NCBI GenBank assembly: GCA_036362985.1
Contig: JAYGXS010000001.1
Coordinates: 17,664,520 to 17,728,519, forward strand
Source of the DNA: Ligula intestinalis
Lineage: Eukaryota; Platyhelminthes; Cestoda; Diphyllobothriidea; Diphyllobothriidae
Direction of reading: 5' to 3'
Length of the DNA stretch: 64,000 nucleotides
Notes under the pieces: generated by a model
Told to the model about the DNA's origin: nothing
The model's input: the letters and a program-made list of their open reading frames with translations, nothing else
The model's database searches: none
Translations under genes and position numbers: made by a program
Shown: one piece after another, positions 30,900-42,589 of the stretch
Numbering within the stretch: position 1 is the first letter of the stretch
How the letters are laid out: each line of letters begins with the position of its first letter

Positions 30900-31300
30900 G
30901 TCCCAGGCAGCAGTGGCCACTGGCGAAGCCAGGATGCGTGCTGACTGCATCCAGCCATGTTGAGAGAGAAAGAAACAGCGGTGGCAACTGCTTTTATATG
31001 CTTGTAGAGCAAGCTATAGTGACGTCCCACTGGTGCGTCTTGCAGTACCCCAGGGGATATCGTGTCTGATGGCCCATGCTGCGTCTGCCGAGGGTGGCGT
31101 ATTCAAGTGCTGCTTGGGCAGCCGCAACTATCTGGCCGCACAGGTGTGCGTGCGAGTGGAAGTCGGTGAAGTGTCTGCTGGGTCAACCAGTCTGAAACCG
31201 TTCGCCGCAAAGTTGCATGACCTTGAACAGGGAAGTCAGACCGCGATGTTGGCTACTGGCCCTAAAGGTGCGATCGTATCGCAGAGTCGTATCAACTACG
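30900..31300 (+). repeat. Interspersed repeat family R3, plus copy
   Basis: Matches the minus copy at 22.2-22.6 kb: 'ggcagcagtggccactggcg', 'gtgctgactgcatccagcca' and 'gcgagtggaagtcggtgaag'. It lies directly upstream of a Penelope-type end at 31340. Confidence 0.5.
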
Positions 31301-31339
31301 GTCCCTAGCGGTGATCGTGACAGTTGTTATTTTCTGCGA

Positions 31340-31440
31340 GTGAATCTGATGATAAGTTCGAGCGGGAATCCGAAACGTCAGACAAATAAACTTCTTATTC
31401 CAGCGAGCGCTTCTTCTCCTTCTGAATTGCTTCCCGGAAC
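31340..31440 (+). repeat. Penelope-type 3' terminal fragment with hammerhead-like motif
   Basis: Carries ctgatga, a stem-like gttcgagcgggaatcc, gaaacgtcagac, then aaataaacttcttattccag and cttcttctccttctga. The CTGATGA core is exact here, although the 5' arm of the stem is eroded. Confidence 0.65.
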
Positions 31441-31444
31441 CCGC

Positions 31445-34400
31445 CTGTTCACTTTTATCGACAATAACATCGTCTGCAAACGAATAAGCTGTACAGGGGG
31501 ATTAGCGCGCGATGTACAATGGCCCACAAAGCAGAAAGTAAATCAATATCGGGAGCATTTGAAGAGATTGACTGGGTAAAGCGAGGCTTTGTGCTCGCTC
31601 CAGTCCTGTTAGCCTCACGATTCTGCCATGCTGGTGGACAGGTACCGTTAGGATTGACCGGGAAGGCAGTATCCACACCAGTATGCCTGTGCACGACTGT
31701 ACACTAAAAACTGCGACGACGGGGTAACAATACATTTGGTCTGTCATCCTGGATACCAATAGCCCCTAGTCCTGTGGGTACTGTTAGTTTGATAAGTTTT
31801 ACCTTAGTTTAGTTTTGTTTTCAGTTAAGTCAGATACCGCCAAAGTTAGATCAATACACTGAAATACCTACTGCATACTAAACTTAACAAAACTAACGAA
31901 ACTCAAAAATAAACTACGTTAAAGCTAAAAGCAAACTGATAAATTACATACTAAACTAAAAAATAAACAAAAATGATACTACCGTTCCGGAAAGACAGAA
32001 TTCTGGGGGTACAGGTACCTAACGTGGTAGACAAACTTTATTGTTACCGACAACGGCAGACTTGTAACAGGATCTGGATGTCTTTGCCTCCGGCTGCATA
32101 ATTTTCTGACCGATCATCAGAACGCAGGAGACAATGGTTGCCTACCTACCAGTGCCAAATGGTTATTAAAACGAATCCAAAATTAGCCTCAAGAGTACAC
32201 ACCTCATGTCAGTTGACAATTTGGTGTGTCAGGAGCGCACCATTTATAAGAGCATTAAAACAGACGACTAAATAGTCAATTGCGTCTTAAACTACAATCA
32301 GTCCTTCGACAGACTATAACACTTCGTCTGGAATGGAAGCGGCTGCCTCCTCAATACGGAAGGGAAGATGTGCAAGACTGTAGCTGGCGCCCAACATTGC
32401 TGTTCGTTTATTAACTTGTTAAGGGCAGCTAAATGTTTTCGTTGAAAAAAACACAATTAGTTAAGAACTAATTTCGTTCCATCGAAATTAAATTCGAAGA
32501 TCGGAGGAAGATTTATTTATCCAAGCGTAGTTTTTTGTGTGTCGACCCCATCATACTTCCCAGCCTCATTGTTTCGCCGTCTTGACGCCTCAGACTCTGT
32601 ATACAGCAGTGACGCATACGTGCCAACCCGATGATAACAATTATCAAGGTAGTACGGTACTATTAAGCAAAAATAGCAAGGGATAAATAGTGTACAAACC
32701 TCAGCAATGGACATACCAATTCAAGAGCGAAGGGGGTCAGCCAACTCGCCTGACTCTATACAAGGGAACGACACAAGTTCAACAATAACGCCACGCCGGA
32801 CAAAACTAGTCCTGGGAAAGCTTGTGTGTATTAGTGGGAGAGGGAGGTGACTCCGGTTTTATATTATTTCACGAGACAATTCACGTAGCATCAGGATTGG
32901 TTTGAAACACCAGCGCGAAGGGGGGAGGCGTGTTCGTGAACATAGGCAATATGAAAGCGTCAGCGGCGGGGGTTGGCGAGACGAGTGGTTGTTGGAGTAG
33001 CCGCGGCAGCTGGGTCAATAAAGGGGAGGTGGGAACGGACAGCTGGCTCGCCACGACACCGTCACGTCATGGGAATTTGATCTCCATGTGAAAATGGGAA
33101 AGGGGAAAAAGGGAGCCGACCCCGGGGGTGTGGAGCCTTTAGTCATGTGCAGTCTAGTAAGGGAGGGTGGCCAGCATTCGAGGGAGGAAGGGGATAGCCT
33201 TCGAAAGATGCAAACACTCATTTTGTAGGTCGGACAGGCGTTTCGCTGGGGAAGGGATGTGGAGAATTATAAATTTGTTCGGCGGGAAATAACACTCATA
33301 ATCTTTTAAAGTCATCCACTTTTATAATGTTCCGCCAGTAGGGATCGAGCTAGTAGTTAACGAAGAAACTAAATTGATCATGCCTAACTTTCTACAAAGG
33401 GTGAACTCGTATGCTGGTTTCATATCGCACATTTTTTTCCTTCCGGAAATAGAGATCTGACTTCAGCACATATCCGTCCTTCCCACCCTGGCATACTGTT
33501 ATCCGGCTTATCTTCAGCTTAATGGACTCCTCCGGCAGTATTTAAATTATAAAGTGTACATATTTTCTTCTCGAATACTCCTCTCCCTTTTTGAAGCTAT
33601 TTTTCCTTATAGTGATATCTGCTTATTTTTGATCCTGCACGTTTAATGGTTTAGAAAGCTCGAGAGACAGTTTTTTTACCTTTTTTTATGCTGCATTAAT
33701 TCTAGATCAAACTGTTCCCACATGTGTGTCCCCCACGAGTTGATCTAACTTATGACGCAAGTAACTCAGTCATGGTCCCTCCACCACCCGTTTGTTCTAC
33801 ATTTATATTTTTATCACCTAAACTTAGTCCGCCCTGAGCTTAGCTGTCTTCAAAATAAGACAGCTTAACTCGAGCCGTATCGAGTCTTCATCATGTGCTT
33901 GCTTCTCTAGCAATTAAATACTAAACTTGAAAGAGGATTTCCCCGGAACCTAATAGTCGCTGTCAAATGTCTCAGTCATTCGTCTGAAATCTCGACTAAG
34001 TTATGGTTATTTAATCCCCCGATATTTTCACATACAATAAAATTATGTTTGCGACCATTTATATCCCCCTTCTTGTTTCATTACTAACCGAAATGATGAC
34101 GCCAGTGGAGGGCTCTCCTGCTTCGCCTCAGCACGTGTCGTGTTTTTTCACTCAGCAACGAAATACTGCAACCACCTTTACCATTTATAGTTTATTATTT
34201 TCCTCCTTAACGAGGATGGTTTCGACCACACACATAATCTAATAAGCAGGGTTGTCCAGTCCCACTCTCGCCCATTAATCCCATTTGTTTTGTGCTCTTT
34301 GCAGCATACAATTTCGGTTTTTCTTAGGCACACGTGAACTTCTCTTCCCTGGTCTGTAGGATACGAAGTAGTCGGGCCGGATAATGGAAGATAGAACGCA

Positions 34401-34490
34401 TCCCAATGGTTATAAAATAGTAAATAAGATAAGGCGTGGTAGGCCAGAGTGTTATGAATAATTTAATTAACACAGAAGGATTAGAATGTG
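31445..34490. other. No recognisable gene
   Basis: AT-rich stretch with short frames only. At 31790-31980 there is low-complexity sequence built from ctaaact/agttta-type words. I see no coding exon. Confidence 0.45.
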
Positions 34491-34496
34491 AGTAAT

Positions 34497-34835
34497 AGGT
34501 AAGTGACTCCTAGAATAGTGCAGTCCAGCCATAAGCGGACCGAATCTAGAGTCGCATTCCGGCGGGCGTAGTCGCCGGATCTGGATGTCTGCAACCGGCC
34601 ATGAGGTCGCCGGCTCCGGAAGTGTCTGACCTTAAGCAATCCCCGCAATTATGTTCTTTGTGAACCGACCTTGGAACTTTATTGGCCAGTCAGGCCATAC
34701 GGAGGTTGAAGACACGTCCGTGACATTAACCTGAGGTTTAAACCATGCTGGTGGACACGAGAGCCAGATATGCGGGACATGCCTCAGAGGCGTGCGAACA
34801 AAGTATGGCTTAGAATACAAAGTCGCTACAGGAGC
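34497..34835 (+). repeat. LTR-like repeat family R2, copy 2
   Basis: Starts tgtgagtaataggtaagtga and follows the 24.14-kb copy in order to 'caaagtatggctta' and 'aaagtcgctac'. An insertion or diverged stretch is present near 34560-34620. Confidence 0.55.
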
Positions 34836-35039
34836 TACATTGCCCTATCTCACTTCTTATTCGCTTACTCAAAAACGCCCGGAGCCGTGCGTTCAGTATA
34901 GCTGGCACCATGGCCACAGGTGCTACTTGCCTACTGTACATAGCGTAACACGCTTCCTTTTTCGACTGCTTTCCCTCTGCGCTGAAATATCCCTCACAAG
35001 CGCTCCACAATTCAAGTATTATTTGTAGAAGACTACCAG

Positions 35040-35200
35040 CAAAGACAAGGGAGACTGGAATGGTCATTTCTAGCCTATTAGCTATCGTCAGCTGGGCATA
35101 CCCAACCCTAGCTCTCCATGACCTGGATTTGAACCAGGTTTCTTTGATGATTGGGCTCGCATAAGTCCGACGCTCTGACGATCAGCCATGGGCTTCTTTC
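35040..35200 (-). repeat. tRNA-derived SINE, copy 4 (best preserved)
   Basis: On the minus strand an A-box-like TGGCTGATCGTCAGAGCG is followed by a near-consensus B box, GGTTCAAATCC. Then come 'agggttgggtatgccc' and the family body 'ctagaaatgaccattccagt'. No tRNA cloverleaf closes, so this is a SINE and not a tRNA gene. Confidence 0.75.
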
Positions 35201-35954
35201 CTGCCAGTTACTGCGGTAATATTAACATAGACAGTCGATAATCTGAGTTAAATCTTTGGCTGCTTTACAGTTTATAGGATTTAGTATGCCTATGTATTCA
35301 GGTCTGGGGCCCAGCCAAATCCAATTTTATCGGTTTTTTCCAATAAATATTTTCCCATAAATTTTTACTCTATAAATCTCATCTAGATAGAGTGACTGTT
35401 TTAAATTGAGACTATATTGACAACCGCATGGCTACAGTTAGATCAATCATTGACAAAAGAGAAAGAAAACCCTTTGCCCTGTCGGGGATACGGTTCCCTC
35501 CCAAGACGTGTGTACTTAACGATTTGGATTGTAAGATGGACATAGTTAAAAATGTCATCCTCTAAGATTGGGTGAAAGAAATAGGACCTCCATAATTGGC
35601 TAGGGTTGAGGTATTCAGAAGATGTAAGTTGGGGTCCATCCATGGGAATTAATTCTATTGTTTAAGTGGTTCACAGTCAATCTTTTCAAAAATAATCTGT
35701 TTCCCAGAACGGAGTTTTTCAAATTTACACTTCAGGTCTAAGTTAACCAAAGGCCTGGGAGGAAGAAGTCAGGTATCTTTCTAACAGTCATGCTTTCTAG
35801 GGTAGCAAAATTCAGTCACAAAATACTACTTTTTGGAAAGTATCCACTAGTCAGGAATCAAACACTCTTGCTTCAGAGGTTGAATGTCCGGAATTCATTT
35901 GTATTTGCGGCATTCAATCAAACAAATAACGTCGGAGGATCTACAAAGTTGAGA

Positions 35955-36065
35955 GCTCCGGGTTGACGATTCAAGAAACGAGGCGAGCTCACTGGGACAA
36001 GTTTATTCATATGGTGACATTTCGGAGACCTTGATCGGCTATCCATTGTCAAAGCTTCAACTGTA
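35955..36065 (-). repeat. Penelope-type 3' terminal fragment
   Basis: Minus strand: 'ctttgacaatggatagccg', then 'ctccgaaatgtcacca', 'tgaataaacttgtcccagtg'. The GAAACGTC core is degraded to GAAATGTC, and the downstream cttgttccagcga-type block is recognisable. Confidence 0.5.
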
Positions 36066-36949
36066 GTCAATCGAACAGAACCCGATGAGGCGTGCCATGG
36101 CCCGTTCTCGGCCTCGGCCCGATCGATATTTTTTGCTGACTCGGTACTATAGAGGATATTGGGTAGGCAGATTAGCTGCATGCGTTATGGGTCACTGCCT
36201 CAATGGGGTGGGGGAGCGGAAGATTGTTGAGCCTCTGCTGGCGTTGTTTGGTCCGGAGGCTCTTTTTCTTCCTCGGGTGACTTCGTTCTCAGATTGTTTC
36301 TGTGCGGCTTTTGTGAGTTCTCTTTGAGCGTCTGGCCCTGAACCTCGAGTACGCAACCTCGCGAGACTTTTCAAGCTGCAGGAAGATCAAGATGACTGTT
36401 GATAGAGTTAAAATCTAAATACCATGCCTCAAGCGTTAGCCGTTCCATCTTTGCGTTTCCTCGGCCTAAGGTGGTAGTCGTCCAAAGATCGGGAGCAGGG
36501 CCAGTCTCTACGACGTGAGTTGCAAGCTGTGAAACTGGGTCTAGGCTTCAAGCTGCAAATTTGTGCTCCTGTAGGCAGGCCGAAGTAGCCAACAGAACGA
36601 CGATCAGACCGAGGCCGAAAGACGAGCCAGGGCACGCCACTTTCAGTTGTGTTCTATAAGTTGCAGGTGCATATGCACTCGTTGGCAGCAGTGAGCCTTC
36701 GCGCGAGGTCGTATGCGCCGAGTGAGTCACCACAACAACACCAATGTCGATTCTTGACGTGATGAATACTCGGCCATGTGGATCGCTGTCACTGTGACTG
36801 CTGATCACCCGTACCCTCCCACGTGGCTAATAATTGTGTTCAGGCAAAGTTGCAGCACAGAATATGGAGGTGGAAGGTCACTGCACTTGTTGCTAAATCC
36901 CAGACCACGACTCATTCGACGGGACCTGGCCACACCCTAGAGTTTGATG

Positions 36950-37860
36950 ATTCAGAAATTCTCGCATAAAGTGGCAACCGTGTGGGCTGTGAGCTACCTG
37001 GGTCAAACTTTTCGTATTCTTGGTTCCATCCAATGGCTTCTCTCACATCTTACCTGCGTCGGTCTCTATACCCGCTGGACTAAAGCCATCCCTGTGCTGA
37101 ATACGCAGACTAAAACCCTCATGAAAGGCTAAATCCTTCGCTGAGTCGCCATATTCGGTGCCCCTGTGGGAGCCAGCACTCTACTGCGGCGCTGACTCAT
37201 CCTCTCATCGCTAGGCAAGTATTTGTGTATTCGCACGTAATAAACTCCCCCGCACTCTCTTTGTCGATCGCTGCGAGAGGTCCGCGATGTCCTTCTGTCC
37301 TACGCTCACCCCGGTGACTCGCGTTCTGAGGTGCGCGTAACTTCGACCAAATCGATGCGCGCCGTTTCACCTAATTGGCTAAGGACACACTGCACACTCA
37401 GGGCTTCGCAGCAGCGGACGCAATTTCACGGAAACACCTGGCGTACAGACGCAGCTGGTCCGTAACACAGGCGTTGTACCGTTCGATTTCCGACAGTAAA
37501 GCTCTGTCCACCAACATCGTCTTCCCTGACTTGTGATTTGGGGATTCTTCTTTTGTCGACACTAAAACCTACGATACCCCAACTGTGACTACGACCGACC
37601 GTAGTACTCAAATCGAATCTGCCCTTTTCCAAGCCGCCCTTCAATTTATCGGCTGCAAACGCATTCTACCAGCGGCCTACCAATAAGCAGTCAACGGCAG
37701 CAGCTACAGACCACGAAATGGTCTGTCAACCTGCCGACTGCGCCTCTTAGCATTCACCGAAGTTGCGTCTGAACTGGTGTTTAGCGCTCCCCTCCAACTA
37801 CCAGGCGAGATGGTCCCTCTCCCAATCTCTGGTCGCGTCGATGTAATTTGAGTGGAGTGA
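36950..37860 (+). pseudogene. Ty3/Gypsy-type integrase remnant
   Basis: Translated pieces follow a Gypsy integrase in order. LTCVGLYTRWTKAIPV near 37055 is the core catalytic neighbourhood; VAIFGAPVGAS near 37148 follows. FQAALQFIGCKRILPAAY lies near 37632-37685 and ASELVFSAPLQLPGEMV near 37770. Stops and frame changes separate them. It is an old fragment of LTR-retrotransposon pol. Confidence 0.7.
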
Positions 37861-38329
37861 ATGCCTGGCAGATTGAGAATCAGACTGCAATGGCTCCCTC
37901 TTAATATGGCCTTTCTGGCATTCCCACCCCGTGGGATACGAGCCAGGTGTGGCGGCAGGCTTAGGGATGGCTCCAGCCGCTCCAGCCAGCTGTGCCCTCT
38001 CCCGCCTCCGGTTTTTTATTGGCTTGGTCATGACACAGGGCCCTGGTGGGGGGGGGAGGGAGAGAGTGCAGTAGATGCAGCGTAATTCTGCTCTAATTAT
38101 AATCGTATTTATGCACAAGTCAGCGCGCTTGCTTCCAGCCTGCAACGACGCACGTTGTGGACATTTTCGTGACCGAAGGTCTAACTGTCATGGAGTGGCT
38201 TACCAGCGTTGAATGTACACTCTCTCCCTTGACAAATGAACTACTTGACTATCTGAGCCTTTCTCCTAACTGAAGATGGGACTGAACCCAGTGACTGACT
38301 CAACACTAAGTGCACTTGGGAACGTCTGT

Positions 38330-38665
38330 GGTTACTAGCTCAAGTTGAAGTGCATTTTCAGAAGTGCTCGCTGCTTCCGGTCTCTGTAGCAGCCAATCAC
38401 AGACCAACTCACACAGGACCTCGTGACGACTGCCGGGAAGAGCTAATTTTAGACAGCGTCCGCTGGCTTATGCTTGTGCAGGCGTTTGATAGTCATTTTC
38501 CGACTGCCTCTTCTCTAATTCATTTTGTAAAGAATAGATTCTTACTTCTACTCTGCCCTTCCCAAGACTTATCTCTCATCTCCTAAGGAATCAAGCCTGG
38601 AAGATCGCAGCCGTTTGGGTTAAACCTTCTCAACCTTAACTACCTTCGATAACTATTTCATCCCC
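38330..38665 (+). repeat. LTR-like repeat family R1, copy 5
   Basis: Blocks 'agccaatcacagacc', 'ctctgcccttcccaagactt', 'ctcctaaggaat' and 'gaagatcgcagccg'. It lies about 0.5 kb after the Gypsy integrase remnant, so it could be that element's 3' LTR. That link is inference. Confidence 0.6.
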
Positions 38666-38669
38666 CAAG

Positions 38670-39315
38670 ATACATCAAAAGACACGTCCTCCACTTAAGT
38701 GAGACGTAGTTATTCTCTGATGCGCGTTTCAGCCGCCGTATCGGTGATACCATAGTAAAGCATATACTTACTACAAGAGAGATATATGCATTGCTACGGG
38801 GTTGGCCTGTATGCGTGTCATGAAGGTTAAGTTCATATGTACCCTAAGATTGGTGGTAGGGCCAAATGAGGTGAAGTTATGAGGTCTGGACTGTGATGAT
38901 TTATGCGAAGAGCGAGGCTGACCATCCGAAATATATCCCCAGGCCAAATAAGCGCACTCCTACCTACGATAAAGCTAACGCGCTTGAACCCTTAGTGACG
39001 CGGTTGTCAACTGACGGCATAACTTGGTCATAAACGAGATTTTTGGACTGCATTTATTTCTTCTGAGTTAGACCTTTATGGAATTGTCCCGGCTATAAGA
39101 CCCGGACCGCTCTTAAGGTAGATAAATAAATACAACAGGGATCAGACTGTGATTTGCACGCGCAGACCGGCTGTTTCGCTAAATGGGCCACTACGCCCGA
39201 GTCGAAATCCGATCATTTGGGCCTTTTCTTGCCATCGAACCAAGGGGAGGGTCATTAAGGAGAGGATGAGGTAGAGACTGCGCGTGTCTGTCTCAGTATA
39301 AATTAATTCACATGC
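38670..39315. other. No recognisable gene
   Basis: No coding or repeat feature that I can support. Confidence 0.45.
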
Positions 39316-39319
39316 AAGC

Positions 39320-39765
39320 TACCGGTGTCGCACCTGTAGTGGTCGCTGCTGCCCGACTCCCTCCTAAAGCATGCTGCCACAGGCAAGGTCACTCAGAGTA
39401 CAGGACCTCGCGTGAAGGCAGTTTTCGGCATGCCTCGAGCCAGACGCAAACTGACGTGCGAGCGAACGCACGCACCGTGGCTCCCCCATCCTGGCCTCAA
39501 CCAACAGTGGTGTGACTTTAGTCCATCTGAGTAGACTTCCAGGCCGTGGCTACCACTAGTCATCCCTCCAAACCTAGCTCGCCTGGCGGCTAGACGCGCA
39601 CTCCGGCAGTTAGGACTGCTCCTAACTCTTGTGTACACAATACATTGTTCCTACTACTCTGGCCTTCCCAAGACTTCTCTCTCTTCCATCTCCTAAGGAA
39701 CCGGGCCTGGAAGATCGCAGCCGTTAGGGTTAAACCAGAATAGCCTTAAAACCGCGATATACCCA
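39320..39765 (+). repeat. LTR-like repeat family R1, copy 6
   Basis: Parallels the 23.0-23.47 kb copy along its length: 'cctggcctcaacc', 'gtgtacacaatacattgttc', 'ctctggccttcccaagactt', 'ctcctaaggaaccgggcctg', 'gttagggttaaacc'. It is among the better preserved copies. Confidence 0.7.
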
Positions 39766-39769
39766 CCCC

Positions 39770-41925
39770 GTGAGTTATGCGGTGGACGCTATTGTTTGGG
39801 ACGGTCAAACTAATATTATGGTATGTCGGAGCTCCCGGCACTGGTTCACCGGCTTCTGTGCGACGGATTATCAAGTGACCGACCAGAGCTATGTAGACCC
39901 GATTCGAATCTGCGGTGACAAGGAGGACAATATGGGTGTATTACAAGTGAACTGATGATGATGGTGATGCCAGTACTGATGGTTGTATAGGAGTTTTAGT
40001 TTGACTCACCAGGTGAAACTTATACCAATACATGGTCGCTGTGTTAAGCAGCCCTTCTAAGAAACACGAGTCAACGCACCGCTTCAGTAAATGTCGGAGC
40101 GGAGCGAACGGCACACACATACAAGTTTGATTCCCCTAACTGGGCATTCCAAACACGCCTGTATGTGTTAGGGTCTCACGTCCGACAAGCAGTCACGCTG
40201 TGCCACGCATGCAATATCCCACCAGTAAGGATCCATTTGTCACAGGGCTCCATGATTTAATGTGTGGATGTACTTTTTATTCATGGTTGGTTGGCGCACG
40301 GACGTTGTTTAACCCGTGCTTTCACAACTTTGGCGCATTCCAAATCTAAGCGTCCGAATTTCGCTGAGTGTTTGCTTCGTATGTGACCTTGAGCGAACAT
40401 CGGTCTTCCAGCAGGCTAGGTAAAGAGAAGGCTGGTCGAGTAGCGGAACAATTAGTCTGTTATCTTGAGCTTTCGAACTCGTGCAAGATTTCATCGTCAG
40501 AAATCGAAAAGCGGCACTTAGAGCGGTAGAAGTCAACCGCTGACCAATGACACACGTCTGGAGGTGACTGCATAGGGCTCTGTACGCCGGCGCCGAATCG
40601 ATACATCGATTGGTCGAGTTCCCATCCGTGGACCCGGGCTTTAATCAAGTCTTAGCTAGTCTTGCTTCCGGCATGAGCGATTATCGTAACGGCTGCGAGG
40701 GTACACATGTGTGAACCGCAACTTACGATACTTCGCTGCCCCCTTGTACAGCCAGCTTATGCTTGTGCATGCGAAATCTAGCATGCGTTCAGGCTGACCT
40801 ATGTAGTTAATTGACAGTAAAGACATGGGATATGGTAAACTACCACCAACCGCTAGCTGGTATTTAGTCTGTCTGTGATTATTATCGCCCGATTACGCAT
40901 GGTAGCTTTGGGGTTGTTTTCAAAGACAGTCGCATTTAAGTCTGTGTGGGGGCATCAGGTTGTGATGGCTTAAACACAAAAAGCGTTCGGGAAAACGATC
41001 AGTATGACAAAAGTGCTGAGCTTCAACAACAACCAATAACTAATCAGCCACAAGTGTACGCGCATAAGGTCGTTACACGGGCATTGTGAGACGAATTGAA
41101 ATGAACTAGAAGACAGCGTTATTGAATTGTAATATCAATGACGGGCACTTAGAATGAATGGTAACCAGCGCAATTTCGTCAGCTGGTGCGTGGCCAAAAG
41201 AAAAGCGAGATCTAATCCAACTGACCGCAAATTTTGTCAAACGCTCCCGTACATGAAGAACGTTTTGGAGGTCGGCGGCCGGCTTCCCAAACGGAGTCAG
41301 AGTTGCCCACAGATCGGAAACGACCTGCCATGAGTCATGAAGTCGAAAGATCCATTTAAACATCAGGAAATGTCTGGAGCTGTTTACTGAATTTAGCGCA
41401 GTAGTGAATAAAGCGATTACGTCGGGGAGACTGAAAGATTACTCGGGACGCGAGCAGCTGAAGATGTCGCAGTGATAAATAATTATGTTAACTCTCAGAC
41501 CACGACACATGCGGCAGGACCTGACCAAGCCTTTAAGGTTAACGAGGCCTAAATTCTCGCAAGAAGTAACAACCGCATGAGCCACAAGCTGCTTGAGACA
41601 TGATTCTCCGACCCGCCAGCAACTACCAAGAGTAATGACTTCCCACCTCCGTATGCTGTGCCGAGACTTTGTCTGTGCAGACTAAATGGTCAGGCAAGAA
41701 GTGCATGGGTGGCCAACAATCTCAGTGGTAGCGATCTCAAATGCTGAGTCACTATCGCGCCAAGAATCAAAAACGGTGGTGAAACCACTGCAATTAGCAG
41801 CCTGGGCGTAGACTAACAAACAAACATTGCATCAATTGGAGCTTAAGCGCTGAACAGGGGTGCCAAAGAAATTGCCTCCTATAAATACTGTTCTCCTTGT
41901 GTCACTGTCACCATTGTCTTTTACT
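39770..41925. other. No recognisable gene; one shared repeat block
   Basis: 41480-41610 resembles 36888-37010 ('cagaccacga', 'gggacctgg'/'ggacctgacc', 'aaattctcgcaagaag'), so it is part of a dispersed element, perhaps Gypsy pol upstream of the integrase. Nothing else is recognised. Confidence 0.4.
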
Positions 41926-41934
41926 GTCTCTGCT

Positions 41935-42025
41935 GACTGCTTCGAAAAAGAAACCAGAAAGTCAGGCCAATAAATTTCTTGTTCCAGCGATCGCATTTTC
42001 TTTTCTCTTTCTTCAAAAGTACAAT
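41935..42025 (+). repeat. Penelope-type 3' terminal fragment, eroded
   Basis: 'gaaagtcaggccaataaa' followed by 'tttcttgttccagcgatcgc' and 'ttttcttttctc'. The hammerhead-like 5' part is gone. Confidence 0.55.
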
Positions 42026-42239
42026 TTGCATCTTTATTTCATTGATAAAAGGCATGGCGTAAGTCTCAATACAACCAAATATGCAATTTATTAGTCAGTT
42101 CATCTGTGGAGGCTATAAATCAGAGATCAGTTTGAGGACAATAAAGAACAGTTTGTATTCAGTTAATTGGATAAGCTTGCGAATCCACCGCTACACGACC
42201 TTCGTGGATCTGGCAAAAGTGTAGCAACCTTGTACTCTA

Positions 42240-42585
42240 ACAGGTGTATGTCCCGATGTCTGGCTATCCGGTCGTGGCCTCAATCCGTGTAGACCTCAAG
42301 GTCGTTAAGCTCGCCGGACTTACTGGCGCGAGACACAGGCCACCCACGTTGTCCATCAACTGTGGCAAACAACACATCGTCCAACCAATCACAGGCCGAC
42401 CTGGCAAGGAAAGTTCTCTCTCTGTCTTCTGGCCCGAATACTCTCAGACCTCACTTGAGAACCGGTCAACCTACTGAGCGGACGTGTCTCTCCAAAGTCA
42501 ATCTACTCTCATCTATTCTCTGTGTACACAATACATTTTTCCTACTAATTTGGCCTTTCACGCCTTATACTATCAAGTAGCTTAT
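42240..42585 (+). repeat. LTR-like repeat family R1, copy 7
   Basis: 'aaccaatcacaggccgacct', 'gagcggacgtgtctctcc' and 'ctgtgtacacaatacatttt' in family order. It is cut by the LINE that begins near 42590. Confidence 0.6.
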
Positions 42586-42589
42586 CAAT

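Noticed and set aside
35110..35195. tRNA gene on the minus strand
   Set aside because: The boxes are present but no acceptor or anticodon stems close, and the sequence continues into a repeated body, so it is a SINE.
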